NCBI RefSeq assembly: GCF_009857815.1
Contig: NZ_WVVW01000001.1
Coordinates: 1,116,001-1,180,000, forward strand
Origin: Pseudomaricurvus sp. HS19
Lineage (GTDB): Bacteria > Pseudomonadota > Gammaproteobacteria > Pseudomonadales > Cellvibrionaceae
Direction: 5' to 3'
DNA length: 64,000 nucleotides
Shown here piece after piece: positions 50,216 to 60,243 of this stretch. The position numbers and the translations under genes are program-made. The notes beneath the pieces were generated by a model, which was not told the origin of the DNA, ran no database searches, and worked only from the letters and a program-made list of their open reading frames with translations. Within the stretch, counting starts at the first letter, position 1; each line of letters begins with the position of its first letter.

Positions 50216-50920
50216 TCAGGTTCCGCTGGACAACAACATGTTGCGGATGTGGCCGATGGCGCGAGTGGGGTTGAGACCCTTCGGACATACGGACACACAG
50301 TTCATGATGCCGTGGCAGCGGAATACACTGAACGGGTCATCCAGGTTAGCCAGGCGCTGCGCAGTTGCAGTGTCGCGGCTGTCCGCCAGGAAGCGATAAG
50401 CCTGCAGCAGACCGGCGGGACCGATAAACTTATCGGGATTCCACCAGAAAGACGGGCAGCTTGTCGAACAACAGGCGCACAAAATACACTCGTACAGACC
50501 ATCCAGCTTGGCACGGTCTTCCGGAGACTGCAGGCGCTCGATAGCTGGCGCCGGAGTGTCGTTCTGCAGGTACGGCTCGATTTTCTTGTACTGAGCGTAG
50601 AACTGGCTCATGTCGATGACCAGGTCACGAATCACAGGCAGGCCGGGCAGCGGACGCAGGATCAGCTTGCCGCCGGACACAGACTCGGACAGAGGCTTGA
50701 TACAGGCCAGGCCGTTCTTGCCATTGATGTTCATGCCGTCGGAACCACACACACCTTCACGGCAGGAGCGACGGAACGCCAGAGTCGGATCCTGGGCCTT
50801 GAGCAGCTCCAGCACATCCAGAACCATCAGGTCTTTACCCTGAGTGTCCACCTCGTAGCTTTGCATGTAGGGCGCAGAGTCGGTCTCTGGGTTGTAACGA
50901 TAAACTTCTACTTTCAACAT
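50216..50920 (-). CDS. sdhB: Succinate dehydrogenase iron-sulfur subunit
   Basis: 234 aa carrying three clusters. [2Fe-2S]: [20 protein letters not shown] with the following Cys. [4Fe-4S]: [16 protein letters not shown]. [3Fe-4S]: [17 protein letters not shown]. Passes electrons from SdhA to ubiquinone. It starts 18 nt after sdhA. Confidence 0.98.
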   Translation of the reverse strand: MLKVEVYRYNPETDSAPYMQSYEVDTQGKDLMVLDVLELLKAQDPTLAFRRSCREGVCGSDGMNINGKNGLACIKPLSESVSGGKLILRPLPGLPVIRDLVIDMSQFYAQYKKIEPYLQNDTPAPAIERLQSPEDRAKLDGLYECILCACCSTSCPSFWWNPDKFIGPAGLLQAYRFLADSRDTATAQRLANLDDPFSVFRCHGIMNCVSVCPKGLNPTRAIGHIRNMLLSSGT

Positions 50921-50938
50921 AATTCTGCCATCCCCAAA

Positions 50939-52711
50939 TCAATAGGTACGAATCTTCGGCTCGAACGCTTCCATGGTCTTGGGTGCGAAGTTAACCGCAC
51001 GCTTGCCAACACGTTTCTCAGCCGGGAAGTACATAGAGTGACACAGCCAGTTTTCGTCATCACGATCCTGGAAGTCTTCGCGGGCGTGTGCACCACGGGA
51101 CTCTTTACGCTCTTCAGCGGCAATGGCAGTCGCCTCAGCAACTTCCAGCAGGTTCTGCAGTTCCAGTGCTTCGATACGGGCAGTATTGAAGGCGTTGGAC
51201 TTGTCTACCAGCTTGACGTTGGCGATACGCTCGCGCAGCTCGGCCAGCTTGGAGATACCCTGCTGCATGTACTCACCCTTACGGAATACACCGAAGAAGT
51301 TCTGCATGGTGTTCTGCAGCTCCTTACGCAGTTCCGCCGCGCCTTCACCATTGTTGGTGTTGTTGACGCTGTTGAGGCGGGACATGGCGGCTTCCAGATC
51401 GGAATCGGTCGCTTCACGGTGCTCAATGCCTTCACGCAGCGCCTTCTCGATGTAGAGACCGGAGGCGCGGCCAAATACCACCAGGTCAAGCAGGGAGTTA
51501 CCGCCCAGACGGTTGGCACCGTGTACGGATACACAAGCCACTTCACCACAGGCGTAGAAACCCTCAATCACCTGATCGTTACCATTGGCATCCTGGGTCA
51601 GTGCCTGACCGTGAATGTTGGTAGGAATACCACCCATCATGTAGTGACAGGTTGGTACCACAGGGATTGGCTCTTTCACCGGATCCGCGTGAGCGAAGGT
51701 ACGGGACAGCTCCAGAATACCTGGCAGCTTGGCGTTCAGGGTCTCTTCGCCCAGGTGATCCAGCTTCAGGAACACGTGATCGCCTTCCGGACCACAACCG
51801 CGGCCCTCGAGGATTTCCAGTACCATGGATCGTGCCACAACGTCACGACCGGCCAGATCTTTGGCGTTAGGGGCATAACGCTCCATGAAGCGCTCGCCGT
51901 CCTTATTGACCAGGTAACCACCCTCACCACGACAACCTTCAGTTACCAGTACACCGGCACCGGCGATACCGGTTGGGTGGAACTGCCACATCTCGATGTC
52001 CTGCACCGGGAAGCCGGCACGCAGGGCCATACCGATACCGTCACCGGTATTGATGTGGGCATTGGTGGTGGAAGCGTAGATACGGCCGGCACCGCCAGTG
52101 GCGAATACGGTCGCTTTGGACTTAACGTAAACAGTCTCACCATCTTCAATGTTGATGGCGATAACGCCAGTGACAACGCCGTCCTGGTTTTTCACCAGGT
52201 CAACAGCGAACCACTCGTTCATGAACACGGTGTTGTTCTTGACGTTACCCTGATACAGGGTGTGCAGCAGCGCGTGACCGGTACGGTCGGCAGCAGCACA
52301 GGTACGGGCAGCCTGGCCACCACGACCGAAGTCCTTGGACTGACCGCCAAAAGGACGCTGGTAAATACGGCCATTCTCTTTACGGGAGAAAGGCAGGCCC
52401 ATGTGATCCAGTTCGAAAACCGCTTCCGGACCTACGGAACACATGTATTCGATGGCATCCTGGTCACCGATGTAGTCAGACCCCTTGACGGTGTCATACA
52501 TGTGCCAGCGCCAATCGTCATTCGGATCTTCAGATGCAATCGCACAGGTAATACCGCCCTGGGCGGAAACTGTGTGAGAACGGGTTGGGAAAACCTTGGT
52601 AATTACCGCAGTTTTGTAGCCGGACTGTGCCAGCTGCAGGGCTGCGCGCATACCTGCGCCGCCACCGCCGATCACAATACCGTCAAAAGAAATCGTACGC
52701 ATGTTCGCCAT
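50939..52711 (-). CDS. sdhA: Succinate dehydrogenase flavoprotein subunit
   Basis: 590 aa, covalent-FAD catalytic subunit. FAD loop [19 protein letters not shown]; flavinylation His in [15 protein letters not shown]; substrate and active-site region [21 protein letters not shown]-terminal helical part [20 protein letters not shown]. It lies 3 nt after sdhD. Confidence 0.99.
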   Translation of the reverse strand: MANMRTISFDGIVIGGGGAGMRAALQLAQSGYKTAVITKVFPTRSHTVSAQGGITCAIASEDPNDDWRWHMYDTVKGSDYIGDQDAIEYMCSVGPEAVFELDHMGLPFSRKENGRIYQRPFGGQSKDFGRGGQAARTCAAADRTGHALLHTLYQGNVKNNTVFMNEWFAVDLVKNQDGVVTGVIAINIEDGETVYVKSKATVFATGGAGRIYASTTNAHINTGDGIGMALRAGFPVQDIEMWQFHPTGIAGAGVLVTEGCRGEGGYLVNKDGERFMERYAPNAKDLAGRDVVARSMVLEILEGRGCGPEGDHVFLKLDHLGEETLNAKLPGILELSRTFAHADPVKEPIPVVPTCHYMMGGIPTNIHGQALTQDANGNDQVIEGFYACGEVACVSVHGANRLGGNSLLDLVVFGRASGLYIEKALREGIEHREATDSDLEAAMSRLNSVNNTNNGEGAAELRKELQNTMQNFFGVFRKGEYMQQGISKLAELRERIANVKLVDKSNAFNTARIEALELQNLLEVAEATAIAAEERKESRGAHAREDFQDRDDENWLCHSMYFPAEKRVGKRAVNFAPKTMEAFEPKIRTY

Positions 52712-52714
52712 TGC

Positions 52715-53089
52715 TTAGAACCCCCAAAGAATTTCAATGCCCCAGACCACATAGGTCACGGTAATCACGCCCAGTACCACCTGAGCCAGCAGGCGCAGAA
52801 CAGTGGCTTTGGCGCCCATCATGCGGTTGGTGATGTAGTCGGTGAGCACAGCCCAGAGACCAATCCAGGCATGGGCAGCAATGGACAGCAGTGTGGCCAG
52901 ACTGAATATACGCATCCACAGGTGGCTATAAAGGCCTTTCCACTCGGCGTAAGTCATCTCGGGCGTACAGAGAATAAAGGCAACAATAAAGACCAGGTAA
53001 GCTGCCATAACAACGGCACTTACACGCTGGATCAACCAGTCGTAGAGTCCGCTACGACCAAAACTAGTTACTGCGGTTACCATACCCAT
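52715..53089 (-). CDS. sdhD: Succinate dehydrogenase membrane anchor subunit
   Basis: 124 aa with three membrane helices (about 22-42, 60-80, 95-118), the quinone/haem region WLIQRVSAVVMAAYLVF and heme-ligand-type His in SIAAHAWIGLWAVLTDY. The start at 53089 overlaps sdhC by 13 nt; an ATG at 53083 is also possible (overlap 7 nt). Confidence 0.94.
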   Translation of the reverse strand: MGMVTAVTSFGRSGLYDWLIQRVSAVVMAAYLVFIVAFILCTPEMTYAEWKGLYSHLWMRIFSLATLLSIAAHAWIGLWAVLTDYITNRMMGAKATVLRLLAQVVLGVITVTYVVWGIEILWGF

Positions 53090-53451
53090 ACCCCCGCCAG
53101 AATGATTAATACGATGGCTACTACCAGAAGGATCTTGGCCCCCAAGCGCCCACCTTCCAGAGTTTCACCAATGCCGCAATCCATGATCAGGTGGCGAACG
53201 CCAGCTACCATGTGATAAGCCAAAGCCGCCAGAGTACCCCAGATCAGAAACTGAATCAGAGGCTGCTGCAGACTGTTCTGCAGAGACGCAAAACTTTCAG
53301 CGGAATCCAGACTGCAATCCAGCATACTCAGGAGTATGGCAACGCCGGCAAACAGGATGACACCGGAAACGCGGTGCAGAATGGAGACATAAGCGGTGAT
53401 GGGTAGTTTTATTGTGGCAAGGTCGAGATTGACAGGTCTGTTCTTGTTCAC
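53077..53451 (-). CDS. sdhC: Succinate dehydrogenase cytochrome b556 subunit
   Basis: 124 aa, three membrane helices. Signature RPVNLDLATIKLPITAYVSI, then LHRVSGVILFAGV; haem His in YHMVAGVRHLIMDCG. It is first gene of sdhCDAB and carries a predicted sigma-70 promoter upstream at 53579-53607. Confidence 0.96.
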   Translation of the reverse strand: MNKNRPVNLDLATIKLPITAYVSILHRVSGVILFAGVAILLSMLDCSLDSAESFASLQNSLQQPLIQFLIWGTLAALAYHMVAGVRHLIMDCGIGETLEGGRLGAKILLVVAIVLIILAGVWVW

Positions 53452-53578
53452 GGTTAAGTCACACCTTTTCCAGCCCGTTGCCGGGCAAATATGTAGATTT
53501 CAGCCGAAGCTGTGCATCCCCCAAGCATAGGCAGTTGAGACAGATAGTGCCAACGAGGCCAGCTGCAAGACGCGCAAA

Positions 53579-53607
53579 ATTATAGAGACCTGCCTGTAAA
53601 AAAACAA
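53579..53607 (-). promoter_or_regulatory. Sigma-70 promoter of sdhCDAB
   Basis: On the minus strand, -35 TTGTTT (53607-53602), 17-nt spacer, -10 TATAAT (53584-53579). The leader to sdhC is about 120 nt. Confidence 0.6.
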
Positions 53608-53899
53608 CAAAATAGGACTCTCGACCAAAGTCGGGGTACCCTGCCCGCCGGCACCCAAAGCCACACCCCCTCCAACCACAGCAAACACAGCCCTTTGCGC
53701 CCACCCCTTCCCGATGCGCGAAGCCGCTGCCAACTTAAATACCCATACAGGGCAGGCACTTACTGCACCACAACAAAGCAGGAGACAATAAAAGGAAGGA
53801 ATTCCGCACCACAAGAGACCACTGATTAAATTGCACTCAGGCGACAACCCTTTTGCGGTCGCAATTCAGCGGATCCCGGGTTCTGGCACCGAATTTGAA

Positions 53900-53927
53900 T
53901 TGACAATCCCGAGCGGCTCCTTATAGT
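53900..53927 (+). promoter_or_regulatory. Sigma-70 promoter of gltA
   Basis: -35 TTGACA (53900-53905), 16-nt spacer, -10 TATAGT (53922-53927). It predicts an approximately 80-nt leader. Confidence 0.75.
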
Positions 53928-53944
53928 GTCCCCGGCCTCAGAAT

Positions 53945-53980
53945 CCGATTCTCGAAGAGGCCCTTCTGGGCTAGAATCGG
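53945..53980 (+). other. Structured element in the gltA 5' leader
   Basis: Outer arms CCGATTCT/AGAATCGG (8 bp) enclose inner arms GCCC/GGGC with loop TTCT. It lies between the predicted transcription start and the gltA ribosome site. Confidence 0.6.
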
Positions 53981-54014
53981 CTTCCTTACACAATTTTTAG
54001 AACAGGAGTCCGTA

Positions 54015-55301
<1,287 letters not shown>

Positions 55302-55311
55302 GCAACACCCA

Positions 55312-55345
55312 GCAAAAAAGGCCGCACTTGTGCGGCCTTTTTTGC
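55312..55345. terminator. Terminator after gltA
   Basis: A perfect 15-bp stem GCAAAAAAGGCCGCA/TGCGGCCTTTTTTGC with a 4-nt loop. It is symmetric, so it can also end the convergent lapG transcript. Confidence 0.95.
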
Positions 55346-55383
55346 TTGTAGATTTTCTACAAAATCTTTCCGACAACCCCCTC

Positions 55384-56079
55384 TCAGGGCTGGCCCGCCC
55401 CCAATTCCTCCCCCAGGCGCCGATTCAGGTCCCCCCACTGAGGCAGACTTTGCCCGGCATCACTGCTGATCTGGCGGTGGCGATCCCTGGCCAGCCAAAG
55501 CCCCAGACCGTTAAAACTGTAGACAGGCAGTAAATCAGGCCTCTGCGACGCGGGCAGCAGGGTCTTGTTGATATTATCCAGAATCCAGGGCTCGGCATCC
55601 GGTGACGGATAGTAAGCCAGCACCATGTGGGCCTGGTCGTACTCCAGCGCCTTGACGTAGGTGATCCGCAGCTTGTCCAGCATCAACCCCTCATCGCTGA
55701 GGGTGAAGTATTTGCCGATAGAGAAATCCTCGCAGTCCCCCCCATTGGTGGCCAGCATTTCCACCGGGGTGGCCCAATAATCCTCCTGCCCCCAGTGCTC
55801 CTCGTCGCTGACCCAGGAGAGCCGGTTAAAGAAGTTATTCGCCGACCTCACTTTTTCCAGCTCCGCCAGCTCAACACGGGCCCCCACATCCTCCATCAAC
55901 TGCTGCCAGGTCTCCACCCGATGGCGGGCCCGACGACCGTACTCCTTCTCCACCCGCTCCAGCAGTTGCTGATCCCTGACCTCACCGGTCGCCCCCGCCT
56001 CCACAGGCAGCAGCCCCAGCGCCAGCAAGCCCAATACACTGCACTTCAGCTGCGCACGCCTCCGCCAAACATCCCTCAT
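55384..56079 (-). CDS. lapG: LapG-type periplasmic cysteine protease (BTLCP family)
   Basis: 231-aa transglutaminase-like protease. In Pseudomonas, LapG cuts the N-terminal retention region of the adhesin LapA unless it is sequestered by the c-di-GMP sensor LapD. Signal peptide about 1-30 (SVLGLLALGLLPVEAGA). Catalytic triad: Cys116 in ATNGGDCEDFSIGKYF, His151 in YDQAHMVLAYY, Asp168 in PWILDNINK. The ATG at 56079 has AGAAGGG upstream. No lapD neighbour or large adhesin is in the window. Confidence 0.88.
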   Translation of the reverse strand: MRDVWRRRAQLKCSVLGLLALGLLPVEAGATGEVRDQQLLERVEKEYGRRARHRVETWQQLMEDVGARVELAELEKVRSANNFFNRLSWVSDEEHWGQEDYWATPVEMLATNGGDCEDFSIGKYFTLSDEGLMLDKLRITYVKALEYDQAHMVLAYYPSPDAEPWILDNINKTLLPASQRPDLLPVYSFNGLGLWLARDRHRQISSDAGQSLPQWGDLNRRLGEELGAGQP

Positions 56080-56199
56080 CGTACCCACCCTTCTTGCCGG
56101 ACCATCAAGCAGAAACCCCTGCGACCGGCTCACAAATCACTCGTGCAGCTCCGGCCAAGTGGCTATGATCCCTACCCCACTCCACTTCCCGGGCCATTC

Positions 56200-57084
56200 A
56201 TGTCCACCCTCACCAACCGGCCTGCCGCCGGCATCCTCTACGCACTGGCCAGCGCTTTGGTCGGCAGCACCGCTGGTGCCGCCGGCAAATTGATCAGCGA
56301 TGACCTGGGGCCATCGATGATTGTATTAATCCAGTACAGCATCTGCCTGATTGCCATGCTGCCATTGCTGTGGCGCAACGGCCCCGCTGTCTGGCGCAGC
56401 CAGCGCCCCCTCACACACCTGCTGCGGGGAATCGGGGGCTGGCTGAGCTTCTTTGCCTATTACACTGCCCTGAGCGGCATTCCTCTGGTAGACGCCAATT
56501 TATTGCGCAACACCGCGCCCCTGTTCGTCCCCCTGGTTACCCTGATCTGGGCCGGGGTACTGGTGCCGCGAAGCCGCTGGCTTCCCCTGAGCGTCGGATT
56601 CTTCGGCGTGATACTTATCCTGCAACCGGGTCACAGCACCCCCTTTAACGCCTATTACCTCGTTGGTCTTGCATCGGGAGCACTGCTCGCTGTCTCTATG
56701 GTAGGTACTCGCCAGCTCTCCTCCACCGAGTCTAGCAGCACCATTATGCTCTTCTATTTTCTCTTGTCGTTTTTGCTGAGCCTGCCGCTGGCGATACTCC
56801 ACTGGCAGCCGGTTGCCTGGCACACGGCACCTTATCTGCTCTATATCGGGATCTCCATCTTTCTCGCCATGTGGCTTTATACCAAGGCCTACAGCTACGC
56901 CAAGCCGTCCATTGTATCCCCCATGAGTTACTTCGCGGTGATCTTTTCGGGGCTGCTCGGGTGGTTACTCTGGGACCACTTACCCGGCGCCCTGTCGCTG
57001 GCCGGCATCGCTCTGGTCGTCAGCGCCGGTGTCGGCACCGTCTACCTCGGCAATCGAACCACCAACCTCGCCAAAGACGAATAA
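56200..57084 (+). CDS. EamA/DMT-superfamily permease
   Basis: 294-aa, ten-helix drug/metabolite transporter with two EamA repeats (about 10-140 and 150-280). Each repeat ends in the typical sequence: RWLPLSVGFFGVILILQPG and GALSLAGIALVVSAGVGTVY. The ATG at 56200 starts just before the first helix. Substrate cannot be inferred. It is divergent from lapG. Confidence 0.88.
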   Translation: MSTLTNRPAAGILYALASALVGSTAGAAGKLISDDLGPSMIVLIQYSICLIAMLPLLWRNGPAVWRSQRPLTHLLRGIGGWLSFFAYYTALSGIPLVDANLLRNTAPLFVPLVTLIWAGVLVPRSRWLPLSVGFFGVILILQPGHSTPFNAYYLVGLASGALLAVSMVGTRQLSSTESSSTIMLFYFLLSFLLSLPLAILHWQPVAWHTAPYLLYIGISIFLAMWLYTKAYSYAKPSIVSPMSYFAVIFSGLLGWLLWDHLPGALSLAGIALVVSAGVGTVYLGNRTTNLAKDE

Positions 57085-57109
57085 AAGAGCATCTTTCGCC
57101 TGTCGATCA

Positions 57110-57125
57110 TTTTGGTGCACCAAAA
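57110..57125. promoter_or_regulatory. 16-nt palindrome TTTTGGTGCACCAAAA
   Basis: A perfect palindrome made of two back-to-back NtrC-like half-sites (TGGTGC/GCACCA). Its centre lies about 196 nt upstream of the predicted sigma-54 start. Confidence 0.5.
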
Positions 57126-57165
57126 ACAAAATATATAGTTGATCAGACACTTTTATATTTATGCA

Positions 57166-57180
57166 GCACAGAAATGGTGC
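57166..57180. promoter_or_regulatory. Putative NtrC binding site
   Basis: GCAC-AGAAATG-GTGC matches the NtrC pattern GCAC-N7-GTGC. Its centre is about 141 nt upstream of the predicted transcription start, a classic enhancer distance. A further half-site GCACCA follows at 57187-57192. Confidence 0.65.
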
Positions 57181-57287
57181 GCTCCCGCACCAATATTTGA
57201 CAGCGCCGGCATCGTTTACTTACAAAAGCAGACCAAAGAAAGTAAATATATCCAATAATTTCATAGACTTACAATTTCACACACAGT

Positions 57288-57303
57288 TGGCATGGCCATT
57301 GCT
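57288..57303 (+). promoter_or_regulatory. Sigma-54 promoter of the formate/nitrite-type channel
   Basis: TGGCATG-GCCA-TTGCT: the -24 GG (57289-57290) and -12 GC (57301-57302) have the required 12-nt spacing and match the consensus TGGCAYG-N4-TTGCW closely. The predicted transcript start is near 57314, about 55 nt before the ATG. The whole 57085-57368 gap is this control region. Confidence 0.85.
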
Positions 57304-57368
57304 CTAGCGTGAGGCAGGCAGGATTGACCTGTTTTTCCTAACCCATAAGACCTGAGAGACGTTACCCC

Positions 57369-58181
57369 ATGTCATACATCGAACCTTCAGAATTCGCCAC
57401 CAAGATGGTGGATCAGGGCGAATCCAAAATATACATGTCCGCCAAGGACACGGTTGTAAGGGCCTTTATGGCTGGCGCCATCCTGGCTCTGGCTGCATTT
57501 TTCGCCATTACCGTTACCGTTAAAACCGGCAATCCGCTGGTGGGTGCAATCCTGTTCCCGGTTGGCTTTATCATGCTCTACCTGATGAAGTTTGACCTGC
57601 TCACCGGCGTGTTTACCCTGGTGCCCCTGTCCGTGATCGATCGCCGCCCCGGCTGCACCTGGAACCAGGTGTTCCGCAACTGGGGGCTGGTATTCCTCGG
57701 TAACTTTGGCGGCGCCCTGACCGTAGCCTTCTTTGCTTCCTTTATCCTGACCTATGGATACAACATTGACGGCGGCGTGATTGCCGAGAAAGTAAGTCAC
57801 ATCGGTGAATCCCGTACCCTGGGCTACAAGGAGCACGGCGTAGCAGGTTGGTTTACCATCTTTATCCGCGGCATGCTGTGTAACTGGATGGTATCCATGG
57901 GTGTTGTAGGCGCCATGATCTCCACGTCAGCTTCCAGCAAAATGGCCGCCATGTGGATGCCGATCATGCTCTTCTTCTACATGGGCTTCGAGCACTCCAT
58001 CGTTAACATGTTCCTGTTCCCCTTCTCCATGATCATGGGTGGTGACTTCACTCTGGTGGACTACTTCCTGTGGAACGAAATCCCCACCGCACTGGGCAAC
58101 CTGGTGGGCGGATTCCTGTTGGTGGGCCTGCCGCTGTACCTGACTCACGTACGCACCAGCCCCAACCGCACCCTGGCCTGA
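57369..58181 (+). CDS. Formate/nitrite transporter family channel
   Basis: 270-aa FNT-family pentameric channel for small monovalent anions. About six membrane helices are visible from residue 30, with AGAILALAAFFAITVTVKTG, NWGLVFLGNFGGALTVAFFA, a conserved Asn in RGMLCNWMVSMGVVGAMIS (second pore motif) and GFEHSIVNMFLFPFSMIMGG (central His). Control by NtrC/sigma-54 points to nitrite (or nitrate/formate) uptake for nitrogen supply rather than formate export. Followed 62 nt later by the phosphatase/kinase fusion. Confidence 0.93.
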   Translation: MSYIEPSEFATKMVDQGESKIYMSAKDTVVRAFMAGAILALAAFFAITVTVKTGNPLVGAILFPVGFIMLYLMKFDLLTGVFTLVPLSVIDRRPGCTWNQVFRNWGLVFLGNFGGALTVAFFASFILTYGYNIDGGVIAEKVSHIGESRTLGYKEHGVAGWFTIFIRGMLCNWMVSMGVVGAMISTSASSKMAAMWMPIMLFFYMGFEHSIVNMFLFPFSMIMGGDFTLVDYFLWNEIPTALGNLVGGFLLVGLPLYLTHVRTSPNRTLA

Positions 58182-58201
58182 TCCGCAAGGCAATAAGGAA
58201 C

Positions 58202-58234
58202 GGCGCCATCCCTTTTTAGTAAACGGGTGGCGCC
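58202..58234 (+). other. Hairpin between channel gene and phosphatase/kinase gene
   Basis: Arms GGCGCCA-CCC and GGG-TGGCGCC with one bulged base and a loop containing TTTTTAG. It ends 9 nt before the next ATG, where no ordinary ribosome site is seen, so it could limit translation or transcription of the downstream gene. Confidence 0.5.
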
Positions 58235-58243
58235 AACCCAATT

Positions 58244-59965
58244 ATGCGCAAGTCGTTACAAGTCATCGTTGGCGCCCACAGCAGCGCCGGCCGTAAATCC
58301 ATCAACCAGGATTTTCACGGCTCCCGAATTCCGGAAGAACCCTTGCTGACATCCAAGGGTATTGCCATTGCCCTGGCGGATGGTATCAGCAGCAGCAAGG
58401 TCAGCCAGGAAGCCAGTACCGCCTCTGTGCGCAGCTTTCTCGAAGACTACTTCTGCACCCCGGAAACCTGGTCTGTAAAAAACTCGGCACTGCGAGTCCT
58501 GCAGGCCACCAATTCCTGGCTCTTCGCCCAGACCCGCTACAGTCCTCACCGCTTTGACCGGGAAAGAGGCTATATCTGCACCTTCAGCGGCCTGATTCTC
58601 AAATCCACCACCGCTCACGTATTTCATGCCGGCGATGCCAGGGTCTATAAACTCCAGGGTGATCAACTGGAACAGCTGACCCAGGACCACCGGCATTATG
58701 AATCTGCAGAGAGCAGCTACCTCACCCGCGCCCTGGGGATTCACCAAACCGTGGAACTGGACTATCTGTCACTGCCGGTGGAGAGCGGTGATACGTTCGT
58801 GCTGGCCACCGATGGCGTCTACGAATTCATCCCTGCAGAGGCCATCGTGGCGTTGTTGCAGCAGTATGGTGATGACCTTGAGCGGGCGGCAGCCGCCATC
58901 ATTGACCGGGCACTGGATTCCGGCAGTGATGACAACCTGACCGTGCAATTGCTACGTGTCAAACAGTTGCCGGAGCGCAACCTGCAGGAGCTGCAACAGC
59001 AGAGCCTTAACCTGCCGCTACCCCCGCAACTGCGGCCGCGCATGGAATTTGAAGGCTACCTGATAACCCGCGAGCTCTACATCAGCAGTCGCAGCCATGT
59101 CTTTCTCGCCCGGGACCTGGAGAGCGGTGAACAAGTGGTGATCAAAACCCCTTCACGGGAGATGAGCGCCGACCAGACCTACCTCGAACACTTCCTGATG
59201 GAGGAGTGGATCGCCCGCCGGCTCAACAACCCGCACGTGCTGAAGGCACCGCCGCTGGCGCGCCAGCGAAAATCCCTCTATCTGGTGACCGAATTTGTGG
59301 AGGGCCAGACCCTGGCGCAGTGGATTATCGACAATCCCCAGGCACCACTGGAATCCGTCCGCTCTATCATCTCGCAGATTGCCAAAGGCCTGCAGGCTTT
59401 CCATCGCCAAGAGATGCTGCACCAGGACCTGCGCCCCAACAACATCATGATTGATGCGGGAGGCACGGTAAAAATCATCGATTTTGGGGCTGTCCATGTT
59501 GCCGGCCTGGCGGAGCTGCAGCCGGAAGCCCCGCAGCAGGTACCCGGCACCGCCCAATACACAGCACCGGAGTATTACCTCGGGGAATCAGGAACCCCCG
59601 CCTCGGATGTCTACTCACTGGCGGTCATTGCCTACCAGATGTTATCGGGGCAGTTTCCCTATGGCAGCAACGTGGCCCGTACCCGCAGTCGAGCGGCGCA
59701 GAACAAACTTAGCTACCACTCTGTGATGACGGATGACCTGCAAGTACCCCTGTGGGTGGATGAAGCCCTGAAAAAAGCGACTGCGGTGGATCCCCGCCGG
59801 CGCTACAGGGAGGTATCGGAGTTTGTGCACGACCTGCATAAGCCCAGCGCCGCGTTCAGCAGCCGTCACCGGCCGCCGTTGCTGGAGCGTAATCCGGTGC
59901 AGTTCTGGCAGTGGGTATCGTTTATTTTGCTGGTGATCGTCATTCTGCAAGCCGCCTACCACTGA
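58244..59965 (+). CDS. Fusion of PP2C-type phosphatase and Ser/Thr protein kinase, membrane anchored
   Basis: 573 aa. PP2C domain (about 5-240): metal residues in NQDFHG (21-26), LADGISS (44-50), FHAGDARVY (128-135), LATDGVYEF (188-195) and SDDNLTVQLL (228-237). Kinase domain (about 268-530): ATP lysine K301 in VVIKTP, catalytic HQDLRPNN (393-400), DFG at 413-415, APEYY and DVYSLAVIAYQML. The glycine loop is replaced by YISSRSHVF. One C-terminal membrane helix (about 552-571) anchors it with the catalytic domains in the cytoplasm. In P. aeruginosa a gene of this type lies in the assimilatory nitrate/nitrite cluster, which agrees with the channel upstream. Confidence 0.92.
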   Translation: MRKSLQVIVGAHSSAGRKSINQDFHGSRIPEEPLLTSKGIAIALADGISSSKVSQEASTASVRSFLEDYFCTPETWSVKNSALRVLQATNSWLFAQTRYSPHRFDRERGYICTFSGLILKSTTAHVFHAGDARVYKLQGDQLEQLTQDHRHYESAESSYLTRALGIHQTVELDYLSLPVESGDTFVLATDGVYEFIPAEAIVALLQQYGDDLERAAAAIIDRALDSGSDDNLTVQLLRVKQLPERNLQELQQQSLNLPLPPQLRPRMEFEGYLITRELYISSRSHVFLARDLESGEQVVIKTPSREMSADQTYLEHFLMEEWIARRLNNPHVLKAPPLARQRKSLYLVTEFVEGQTLAQWIIDNPQAPLESVRSIISQIAKGLQAFHRQEMLHQDLRPNNIMIDAGGTVKIIDFGAVHVAGLAELQPEAPQQVPGTAQYTAPEYYLGESGTPASDVYSLAVIAYQMLSGQFPYGSNVARTRSRAAQNKLSYHSVMTDDLQVPLWVDEALKKATAVDPRRRYREVSEFVHDLHKPSAAFSSRHRPPLLERNPVQFWQWVSFILLVIVILQAAYH

Positions 59966-59979
59966 CGACGTGACTCAGC

Positions 59980-60237
59980 TCAGGGACGGGTGTTCGCTTC
60001 CAGTTCCGCGAGAATGCGCAGCGCCTGTTCACGGCTGTCACCACAGAACTCCCGCTCTGCCTGAAACTCGCGGCAGAAGCGGGGATAGTCAGCCTGCTCC
60101 CATATCCGGCAACTCATTGTGACCTGATCCAGGTTTACACAGGGCACACCCGCCGGCTTACCCTGAGGCATGCCGGGTATGGGCTGCACGATCAACGGGG
60201 CAATACAGCAGGCACCGCAACCTTTGCGACACTCCAT
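59980..60237 (-). CDS. YkgJ-family cysteine cluster protein
   Basis: 85 aa. The Cys cluster is CRKGCGACC near the N-terminus, then CVNLDQVTMSCRIW and FCREF, the pattern of the YkgJ/UPF0153 zinc- or iron-cluster family. Function unknown. It starts 6 nt after the ftsH paralogue stop and is convergent with the kinase gene. Confidence 0.88.
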   Translation of the reverse strand: MECRKGCGACCIAPLIVQPIPGMPQGKPAGVPCVNLDQVTMSCRIWEQADYPRFCREFQAEREFCGDSREQALRILAELEANTRP

Positions 60238-60243
60238 ACCGGA

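Larger units (their letters stand above)
53452..54014. other. 563-nt divergent control region sdhC/gltA
   Basis: No supported gene. It holds an sdhC promoter on the minus strand (53579-53607), a small hairpin GCCCG/CGGGC in the sdhC leader (53473-53486), the gltA promoter (53900-53927), and a nested stem-loop in the gltA leader (53945-53980). Confidence 0.7.

Noticed and set aside
50198-53215. 1005-codon open frame opposite sdhB, sdhA and sdhD
   Set aside because: It crosses three gene boundaries on the other strand and has no recognisable domain; an antisense artefact.
53459-53704. 81-codon frame in the sdhC/gltA control region
   Set aside because: It lies across the sdhC promoter and leader, has odd Cys/Gly composition and no family.
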